Shown here piece by piece: positions 1 to 4,708 of a DNA stretch of 6,116 nucleotides (the first letter of the stretch is position 1; each line of letters opens with the position of its first letter). Position numbers and translations under genes: made by a program. The notes beneath the pieces were generated by a model that saw only the letters and a program-made list of their open reading frames with translations, had not been told where the DNA came from and did no database searches. The stretch covers positions 1-6,116 of the forward strand of contig JAFDHW010000156.1 in the NCBI GenBank assembly GCA_019308705.1, given 5' to 3'. Source of the stretch: Deltaproteobacteria bacterium. GTDB lineage: Bacteria > Desulfobacterota > Desulfobacteria > Desulfobacterales > Desulfatibacillaceae.

Positions 1-866
1 TCCGCCGCCAACACCACCACGGCGTCGGCCTCGGCCAGGATTTTCGCCCCCTCCCCGCTTTGGGCAAAGGCCGAAAGGTCTCCGGCGAACACGGGGCTTT
101 TGGCTCCCGAAACGCCGGTGCACAACAGGGTCGTCAACACCGGGACGTTCAGGTTCTCCAGGAGCGCGGGAACCCCTGGCGCACGGCAGGGCCTTCCCAC
201 GCCCTGGCCCAGGACCACAAGCGGCTTCCGCGCCTTTTTCACGGCGTCCACGGCCCGGGCCGCGGCCTCCGGGTCACCGGGAATCCGGCCCCCGTAGCGG
301 GTGGACGAGGGATGGGGAAACAGGGAAGCGTACTTGCCGGCGGAAAGGAACTTCCGGCCCATCATCACGTCCACGGGCACGTCCAGGTGCACGGGCCCGG
401 GCGACCCGGAAAGGGCCTCCCGGAAGGCGCGGTTCACCAGCTGGGGGATGCGCCCAGCCTGGCCCGCCACGGCGGTGAACTTGGCCACGGGCTTGAAAAG
501 CTCGTCCTGGTCGCAGGCCTGGAGGCTGGCCTGGTGGGGCTTCATCTTCCAGCTCTGCACCTGGGGCGCGATGGAGACCACGGGCAGATAGCGCAGCCAG
601 GGCACGGCCATACCGCCCATCTCGTAGACCACGCCCGCGCCCACGGTGCACATGGACACCGCGGGCCTGCCTGTGGAGGCGATGTAGCCCGCAGCCATAA
701 TGGGTGCGGAGGTCTCGCACCGAGGGGTGACCACGGCCATGTCGCCCCGCCGATCCATCACGTCGTAGGCCGCGCTCATCTGGCCGCCGGAAATGGAAAA
801 CACGTGCGTAACGCCCTGGGCCGCCAGGGCCTCCACCAGAATTCCCGCTCCATTGGTTACTTTCAT
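1..866 (-). CDS. TPP-dependent acetolactate-synthase-like enzyme, second of a tandem pair (3' end outside the window)
   Basis: 288 residues are visible; the stop lies beyond the left edge. The ATG at 866 overlaps the TGA of the upstream gene (ATGA) and has a GGAGG five bases before it, so the start is well supported. Residues 1-170 form a pyrimidine-binding (PYR) domain: an opening like GILVEALAAQGVTHVF, the TPP-activating glutamate at E51 in PRCETSAPIMAAGY, and a domain end reading GPVHLDVPVDV. Residues from about 190 start the central domain (KPLVVLGQGVG; later ADAVVVLAA). The C-terminal domain with the GDG...NN metal-diphosphate motif must lie off the window. In this family the enzyme would decarboxylate a 2-oxo acid or make or break a C-C bond through a TPP-bound intermediate in the cytoplasm. 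The glycine-rich loop reads SISGGQ rather than the usual G-x-PGG. The substrate is unknown; acetolactate synthase, sulfopyruvate decarboxylase and 2-hydroxyacyl-CoA lyase types are all possible. Confidence 0.88.
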   Translation of the reverse strand, partial: MKVTNGAGILVEALAAQGVTHVFSISGGQMSAAYDVMDRRGDMAVVTPRCETSAPIMAAGYIASTGRPAVSMCTVGAGVVYEMGGMAVPWLRYLPVVSIAPQVQSWKMKPHQASLQACDQDELFKPVAKFTAVAGQAGRIPQLVNRAFREALSGSPGPVHLDVPVDVMMGRKFLSAGKYASLFPHPSSTRYGGRIPGDPEAAARAVDAVKKARKPLVVLGQGVGRPCRAPGVPALLENLNVPVLTTLLCTGVSGAKSPVFAGDLSAFAQSGEGAKILAEADAVVVLAA

Positions 867-2740
867 TTGCCCCTCCCTTTTTCCCAGAGCCGGGAAATCT
901 TGCCCGCCAGCCAGGGGGCCGCCAGCGCTTTTTTCACGTACTCCGTCTGCAGGGCCGCGCGTTCTTTGCCGAGGTCCCGGTTTTTCCACTGGCTCTTGAC
1001 AGCGGATAGGGGGCTGAAATCCGTGAGCGAGCCCTCGAACTCCACCAGAGCGAAGGAAAGCAGGCTGTCCGGCGCGTTGCGGGAGTCCGTGAGAAAGTCG
1101 ATGAGGTACTGTCCGCCGTGGGCAAGGGCCCGTTCCATGGCGGGCTGGATGTCTTCGGCTTTGTCCACCCGCTCCGCGCCCCAGCCAAAGCCTTCGGCCA
1201 CCTTGGCGTAGTCCACGTCCGGCAGGCAGGTGCCCACGTACCGGCGCTCGTAGAAGGAAAGTTGCAGGGCCTTGATCATGTTCCAGGCGGAATCGTTGTT
1301 CACCATGACCGCAATGGGCAAATTCAGCCTGCGGATGGTTTCCAGCTCTTGGACGTTGTACAGGAACGAGCCGTCGCCCGTGAGCAGCGCCACCCGTTTG
1401 TCCGGCGCGGCCAACGACACGCCGATGGCGTAGGGCACGCCCAGGCCCAGGGCGGCCATGCCGAAGGGGAAGAAGCTCTGGCCGGGTTTTAAGTCCGGAC
1501 CGTAGATGGCCGCGTAAAGCGGCGTGTTGCCGCCGTCGATGACCACCAGGGCATCCTCCTTTTCCAGGAGATTGGAAAGCTCACGGACCATGCGGCCCTG
1601 GTGCAGGGTGTCCCAGGGATGGGAGGCGTCCTTGTCCGCCCTTGCGCGCCGGGAAGCCTTTTTGGCCTGGAGGGACTTGAGCCACTTGCCCCAGGAGGCC
1701 GGGGGGGAGAAACCGGAGGAGAGCTCGGACTTGAGCTGGTCCAGGAAGGTGGCCACGTCCGCGCACACCGGCGCCGCGGGGCTCACGTTGAACCCCAGTT
1801 GGGCCACGTCCGTGTCCACGTGGATGAACCGGATGTCCGGCGACCACAGGGGCGGCAGGCCGAAACCCTCCAGCCCGGAAAACCCCACGCCCAGGGCCAG
1901 GACCACGTCCGCCAGGGCGATGGCGTGGTGGAACGCCTCGCCCGCGGTGTAGGAGGGAGGACCGAGGCAGTTGGGATGGCTCTTTCCGACGGCTCCCATG
2001 CCCGCCATGCTGGTGGCCACGGGCAGGCCCCATTCCTCGACCAGGGCCGTAAGGGCTTCGGACGCGCCGGAGAGCCGCACCCCGCCCCCGGCGAACACCA
2101 GGGGCCTCTTGGCTTGCTTGAGCAGGTCCACGGCCCGGGAAAGGGACGTGCGGTCCGCGGGCAAGCGCGGCGGCGCCAGGGCGCGTTCCTCCTTGGCGGG
2201 CACAAGCCCCTCGGCCGCGCCCTCCGGAGCCTCGGCCTCCATCATGCGCCGGGGCAGGTCCAGGTGGGCCGGGCCCATGGGAATGGAGGCGGCGATGGAA
2301 AGGGCCTTTTCCACCAGGCCGGGAAGTTCGCCCGCGTCCGCCACCCTCTTGCGGAACACGGTCACGGCCTTAAACACCGCGGTCTGGTCAAAAAGGTCCC
2401 GCCGGATTCCGGGGTTTTCGTCCGGCTCCGTGTCCTCGCACAGGGCCAGGGAAAGGAGAGGTATCTTGTCCGCCCAGGCGTTGGTCACCCCGCTCACCTG
2501 GGAAAGGCACCGGCCGTGCCCGGCGGAGATCACCGCCGCCTGGCACAGCGACCGGCGGATGTAGCCGTCCGCCATGGCGCAGGCCGCCGTCTCGTCCACG
2601 GCCAGCACCACGGTCAGCCCCCCGGCCTCCAGGGCTTCCAAGACCCCCTCCAGCCCGGGCGCGGGCACGCCGAACACCTTCTTAATTCCCGCGGCGGCCA
2701 AGCTTTTGGTCAAGACCGCCGATCCCGTCGTTTCCGCCAT
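863..2740 (-). CDS. TPP-dependent acetolactate-synthase-like enzyme, first of a tandem pair
   Basis: Complete, 625 aa. The start was set at ATG 2740 because AAAAGGAGG lies six bases upstream; an in-frame ATG at 2767 would add nine basic residues and swallow that site. The three TPP-enzyme domains appear in order. The PYR domain (about 1-175) has VFGVPAPG near 22-29 and the TPP-activating glutamate E50 in VDETAACAMADGY. The central domain (about 195-350) contains RPLVFAGGGVRLSG. The C-terminal TPP-binding domain (about 375-552) has DGGNTPLYAA, FGMAALGLGVPYAIG, GDG at 455-457 and NN at 481-482. This is the fold of acetolactate synthase, oxalyl-CoA decarboxylase and related 2-oxo-acid lyases or ligases, which act in the cytoplasm with TPP and Mg2+. 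About 73 charged residues follow the last core strand, longer than usual for acetolactate synthase. It overlaps the next TPP gene by four bases, so the two are probably translationally coupled. No ilv or other pathway gene is nearby to name the substrate. Confidence 0.92.
   Translation of the reverse strand: MAETTGSAVLTKSLAAAGIKKVFGVPAPGLEGVLEALEAGGLTVVLAVDETAACAMADGYIRRSLCQAAVISAGHGRCLSQVSGVTNAWADKIPLLSLALCEDTEPDENPGIRRDLFDQTAVFKAVTVFRKRVADAGELPGLVEKALSIAASIPMGPAHLDLPRRMMEAEAPEGAAEGLVPAKEERALAPPRLPADRTSLSRAVDLLKQAKRPLVFAGGGVRLSGASEALTALVEEWGLPVATSMAGMGAVGKSHPNCLGPPSYTAGEAFHHAIALADVVLALGVGFSGLEGFGLPPLWSPDIRFIHVDTDVAQLGFNVSPAAPVCADVATFLDQLKSELSSGFSPPASWGKWLKSLQAKKASRRARADKDASHPWDTLHQGRMVRELSNLLEKEDALVVIDGGNTPLYAAIYGPDLKPGQSFFPFGMAALGLGVPYAIGVSLAAPDKRVALLTGDGSFLYNVQELETIRRLNLPIAVMVNNDSAWNMIKALQLSFYERRYVGTCLPDVDYAKVAEGFGWGAERVDKAEDIQPAMERALAHGGQYLIDFLTDSRNAPDSLLSFALVEFEGSLTDFSPLSAVKSQWKNRDLGKERAALQTEYVKKALAAPWLAGKISRLWEKGRGK
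867..880 (-). promoter_or_regulatory. Ribosome binding site of the second TPP-enzyme gene
   Basis: On the minus strand the bases before the ATG at 866 read AAAGGGAGGGGCAA. GGAGG lies at 876-872, five bases from the start. It is embedded in the last codons of the upstream gene, which fits coupled translation through the ATGA overlap but also allows independent initiation. Confidence 0.8.
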
Positions 2741-2755
2741 GATCCGCCTCCTTTT
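2741..2755 (-). promoter_or_regulatory. Ribosome binding site that fixes the start of the first TPP-enzyme gene
   Basis: The minus strand reads AAAAGGAGG at 2755-2747, then six bases, then ATG at 2740. It is a near-perfect Shine-Dalgarno sequence and argues against the upstream in-frame ATG at 2767. Confidence 0.85.
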
Positions 2756-2791
2756 GGGACGCCGCAAAAAGCGTGCAACAAACCCGCCGTT

Positions 2792-2800
2792 TGGTATACT
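2792..2800 (+). promoter_or_regulatory. Candidate extended -10 promoter for the Fe-S protein gene
   Basis: TGGTATACT at 2792-2800 is an extended -10 element (TGn followed by TATACT, five of six matches). No good -35 lies at 16-18 bases, which is acceptable for extended -10 promoters. Transcription would start near 2807, giving a leader of about 88 bases. A short inverted repeat CAAAC-N5-GTTTG (2779-2793) overlaps the upstream half and could be an operator, but its five-base arms are weak evidence. Confidence 0.35.
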
Positions 2801-2821
2801 ACCTTCTCCACATGGTAAACA

Positions 2822-2850
2822 GGTTTATTGCTACGGCCGGATTATGTCAA
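2822..2850 (-). promoter_or_regulatory. Candidate sigma-70-type promoter for the TPP-enzyme pair
   Basis: The minus strand carries a perfect -35 box TTGACA at 2850-2845. Seventeen bases further on, at 2827-2822, is TAAACC, which matches only three of six -10 positions. The expected start, near 2815, would give a leader of about 75 bases. An alternative -10, TATACC at 2799-2794, has only a poor -35. The perfect -35 makes a promoter plausible; its exact -10 is uncertain. Confidence 0.35.
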
Positions 2851-2852
2851 AC

Positions 2853-2883
2853 ACCGCCCGGGCATTTTCCCCGGCGGTCTTTT
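2853..2883 (+). terminator. Terminator-like hairpin in the leader of the Fe-S protein gene
   Basis: ACCGCCCGGG (2853-2862) and CCCCGGCGGT (2869-2878) pair with six outer base pairs, one bulged base and three inner pairs around a short T-rich loop. CTTTT follows, ending just before the ribosome binding site. The U-tract is short, so this may be a weak terminator or attenuator, or simply a leader hairpin that affects access to the ribosome site. Confidence 0.35.
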
Positions 2884-2894
2884 GGAGGTGTGCG
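2884..2894 (+). promoter_or_regulatory. Ribosome binding site that fixes the start of the Fe-S protein gene
   Basis: GGAGG at 2884-2888, followed by six bases and ATG at 2895. The reading frame stays open further upstream, back through the divergent control region and into the opposite gene, so this site is what decides the start. Confidence 0.8.
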
Positions 2895-4232
2895 ATGAGG
2901 CTGGAATCAAAGATCGCGGATTTCGCACGGGAACAGGGCGTAGAGCTTGTGGGGCTGGCCGGGCCGGACCGGCTGGACGGGCCGCCTTCGCTGGACCCGT
3001 CCTTCGTGCTTTCCGGGGCCAAGAGCATCGTGAGCCTGGTGGTTCCCATGGACGTTCCCGCAGTGGAGGACTTTTTGTCCAAGCGGACCCACGTTTCCCA
3101 CAACCTGGACCAGACCCGGTGGAACCAGAAGCTCATGCGCATCGGCTCCCGGCTGGCGCGCTACATCCGGGCCCAGGGGCACCGGGCCGCGGCCGTGCCG
3201 TCCAACTCGGACTACAGGAAAAGCCCGGACCCGTGGTCCATGCATCCCTCGTTTTCCCACCGCCTGGGGGCCGTGGCCTCGGGCGTGGCGGGCATGGGGT
3301 GGTCCGGCAACGTGAAATGCGAGGAGTACGGCGCGGCCACCTACCTGGGCACGGTGGTCACGGACGCGGTGCTGGAAAGCTCCCCCAGGCGCTACTCCCC
3401 CCGGCACTTTGCCGACGGCCTGTGCAGGAAATGCCGCCGGTGCGCTCCCTCCTGCGTGGCCCAGATGTTCTCGGCAAACGAAGAAGAGTACGTGCTGATA
3501 AACGGAGAACTGCACCCCCGGGGCAAGCGGATGAGCGTGGATCTGTGCGAGATCGCCTGCTTCGGCCTGCACTCCCTTTCCCAGGACAAGACCTGGAGCA
3601 CCTGGGGCGTGAACTGGATTTCCGACTGGATGGAGCGGCCGCCGGGGAGCCTTTCGCCCCTTGCCGCCCGGGCGTGCCTCTGGCGGACCGGCGGGTCGGC
3701 CGGGGACTCCACGGCACGCTTCGACCTCATCCGGCGCATCGGGAACATCGAGTACCCCAAGGAGATGATCAACGCCTACCTGGACAAGAGGCCCCGGGAC
3801 TTGCCCTATAACAAGCGCCTGGCGCTTCTGCGGCAATTCGCCCACAGCCTGGGAGCGGCCCGGCCCGGCGACCTGCGCACGGACCTGGTCCTCACCTGCG
3901 GAAACTGCTCCCTCATCTGCGGGCCGGACAACCAGGCCACGGCCAAGCGGTTTTCCCTTCTGAAGAAATCCGGCATCGTGGCCCCCGGCCCCGGCGGCGA
4001 GCCCGTGGTGGCCAAGACCTACGAGGAGGCCGTGGCGCTCCGGAAAAAGCACCTCCCCAGAATCCCCGCCTGGCGGAAGGCCGCGGACGGCGCGCGTTCC
4101 GCCGCGCTCTTCCGCAAGCTCTACCTGGGCGTGAACGCCCGCTCCCAGCTCAAGGGCCGGGTCTACGCGCTCAAGCTTGCCAATGCGGTGCGCAAAAAGG
4201 CGCCCGGGCACAAGGACCATCACCCGAATTAG
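2895..4232 (+). CDS. QueG-like protein with two [4Fe-4S] cysteine motifs, function unassigned
   Basis: 445 aa, cytoplasmic by sequence (no signal peptide or membrane segment), with ATG preceded by GGAGG. The N-terminal half resembles the cobalamin-binding part of epoxyqueuosine reductase QueG and reductive dehalogenases: an opening helix ending EQGVELVGLAGPD, SGAKSIVSLVVPM, then a segment AVASGVAGMGWSGN matching the AGLGWIGK region of QueG, and YLGTVVTD. The ferredoxin-like part has C177-x2-C180-x2-C183-x3-C187, C218 and C222, then C335-x2-C338-x3-C342, enough for two [4Fe-4S] clusters. Both motifs lack the usual proline after the last cysteine. The QueG motif Asp-Ser-Ala-Pro before AGLGW, which carries the catalytic aspartate, is not recognisable; the region reads PWSMHPSFSHR. 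It is also longer than QueG (about 380 aa). I infer an electron-transfer or reductase role with an unknown substrate. It is divergent from the TPP pair and may share its control region. Confidence 0.85.
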   Translation: MRLESKIADFAREQGVELVGLAGPDRLDGPPSLDPSFVLSGAKSIVSLVVPMDVPAVEDFLSKRTHVSHNLDQTRWNQKLMRIGSRLARYIRAQGHRAAAVPSNSDYRKSPDPWSMHPSFSHRLGAVASGVAGMGWSGNVKCEEYGAATYLGTVVTDAVLESSPRRYSPRHFADGLCRKCRRCAPSCVAQMFSANEEEYVLINGELHPRGKRMSVDLCEIACFGLHSLSQDKTWSTWGVNWISDWMERPPGSLSPLAARACLWRTGGSAGDSTARFDLIRRIGNIEYPKEMINAYLDKRPRDLPYNKRLALLRQFAHSLGAARPGDLRTDLVLTCGNCSLICGPDNQATAKRFSLLKKSGIVAPGPGGEPVVAKTYEEAVALRKKHLPRIPAWRKAADGARSAALFRKLYLGVNARSQLKGRVYALKLANAVRKKAPGHKDHHPN

Positions 4233-4350
4233 GAGCTGTTTCCAAAAAGTTCATCAAAACCGGGGCAGGCAGGCGGCGATAAGCGCGGAGGGTCGGGCCC
4301 GTTTATCCCGAATGCCCTGCGTTGGGAAGAAACCCGGGACCGCACCAAGC
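4233..4350. other. Intergenic DNA between the Fe-S gene and the tRNA terminator; possible dispersed repeat
   Basis: No gene is seen. The stretch begins directly at the Fe-S stop codon and contains an A-rich piece (about 4242-4260), a G-rich piece with short GGCA repeats (4263-4275), and a small inverted repeat TCGGG-N9-CCCGA at 4293-4311 that is not followed by a T-run. Nothing here looks like an efficient plus-strand terminator. Its general look suggests a dispersed intergenic element, but one copy cannot show that. Confidence 0.4.
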
Positions 4351-4381
4351 AAAAAGGGGGCCGCGGATTCCCGCGGCCCCC
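4351..4381 (-). terminator. Strong intrinsic terminator of the tRNA operon
   Basis: On the minus strand a perfect 11-bp stem, GGGGGCCGCGG with CCGCGGCCCCC around a GAAT loop (4381-4356), is followed directly by TTTTT (4355-4351). It begins about ten bases after the CCA end of tRNA-Asp. Read on the plus strand the same stem lacks a T-tract, so it should act in one direction only. Confidence 0.92.
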
Positions 4382-4391
4382 TGGAGCGTTC

Positions 4392-4470
4392 TGGCGGGGA
4401 CGACCGGACTTGAACCGGCGACCTCCGGCTTGACAGGCCGGCGTTCTAACCAAAACTGAACTACGCCCCC
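4392..4470 (-). tRNA. tRNA-Asp(GTC)
   Basis: 79 nt including an encoded CCA. The cloverleaf is complete: acceptor GGGGGCG with CGTCCCC (one G-U pair), D-stem GTTC/GAAC, anticodon stem CCGGC/GCCGG with loop CTGTCAA, so anticodon GTC (4434-4432), T-arm GCCGG/CCGGT with loop TTCAAGT, discriminator G73. It reads GAC and GAU codons. The 11-base D-loop is two bases longer than in E. coli tRNA-Asp. It is the second gene of a Val-Asp operon, 12 bases after tRNA-Val. Confidence 0.97.
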
Positions 4471-4482
4471 AAAAAAGGGTGA

Positions 4483-4555
4483 TGGGCGGAACAGGGCTCG
4501 AACCTGTGACCCCCGGCTTGTAAGGCCGATGCTCTCCCAGCTGAGCTACCCGCCC
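4483..4555 (-). tRNA. tRNA-Val(TAC)
   Basis: 73 nt to the discriminator base A73. Acceptor GGGCGGG pairs with TCCGCCC (one G-U), D-stem GCTC/GAGC, anticodon stem TCGGC/GCCGG with loop CTTACAA, so anticodon TAC (4522-4520), T-arm ACAGG/CCTGT with loop TTCGAGC. The 3' CCA is not encoded: the next bases are TCA, so the CCA must be added after transcription. It is the first gene of the tRNA operon and reads GUA and other valine codons. Confidence 0.97.
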
Positions 4556-4624
4556 AAGTAGGCCGGACCGGGGGTGGGGCAAAAAACCTTCCTCGGGCCA
4601 AAAGAACTGCCCTCACCGAAAAGA
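4556..4624 (-). other. Leader of the tRNA operon
   Basis: About 68 bases between the predicted transcription start and tRNA-Val. It contains three T-runs, including TTTTTT, and a small GGGC...GCCC pairing, but no coding sequence. It would be removed from the precursor by 5' tRNA processing. Confidence 0.5.
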
Positions 4625-4630
4625 CGCCGA

Positions 4631-4659
4631 TAGGTAGCAACTGGACCGGCTGGTGTCAA
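4631..4659 (-). promoter_or_regulatory. Promoter of the Val-Asp tRNA operon
   Basis: The minus strand shows a perfect -35 TTGACA (4659-4654), an exact 17-base spacer and TACCTA (4636-4631) preceded by TGC, an extended -10 context. A G+C-rich stretch (CGGCG) follows the -10, which in stable-RNA promoters goes with stringent control. It lies about 50 bases beyond the lon stop codon. Confidence 0.7.
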
Positions 4660-4677
4660 GCAAATTCGCCCTGCCGG

Positions 4678-4706
4678 CCGGTTTTTCGCCTTTGCCCGCA
4701 AACCGG
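4678..4706 (-). terminator. Hairpin just after lon, weak terminator candidate
   Basis: CCGGTTT and AAACCGG form a 7-bp stem around a 15-base loop starting three bases after the lon stop. No T-run follows on the minus strand, so it is at best a poor intrinsic terminator or an RNA-end protecting hairpin. Some lon transcription may run on into the tRNA operon. Confidence 0.25.
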
Positions 4707-4708
4707 TT

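Noticed and set aside
60..1211. Plus-strand 383-codon open frame opposite the two TPP genes
   Set aside because: It spans the junction of two real genes on the other strand and has shadow composition with no recognisable domain.
2741..2767. Upstream in-frame ATG for the first TPP enzyme
   Set aside because: It would add MRRPKRRRI, overlap the strong ribosome binding site at 2747-2755, and has no ribosome site of its own.
1601..2818. Plus-strand 405-codon open frame opposite the first TPP-enzyme gene
   Set aside because: Low-complexity Gly/His/Arg/Pro-rich product, typical of the antisense frame of a G+C-rich gene. The opposite strand encodes a clear TPP enzyme.
2574..2894. N-terminal extension of the Fe-S protein by 107 codons
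   Set aside because: The frame is open only by chance. It would overlap the start of the divergent TPP gene, and GGAGG with ATG at 2895 marks the real start.
2907..4223. Minus-strand 438-codon open frame opposite the Fe-S gene
   Set aside because: Repetitive Gly/Pro/Val/His composition with no domain; a shadow of the Fe-S gene, whose cysteine motifs and ribosome site are convincing.
4229..4582. Minus-strand 117-codon open frame running across both tRNA genes
   Set aside because: Its peptide is tRNA sequence read as protein (GRVAQLGEHRPYKPG and similar), a well-known false annotation. Both tRNAs have complete cloverleafs.
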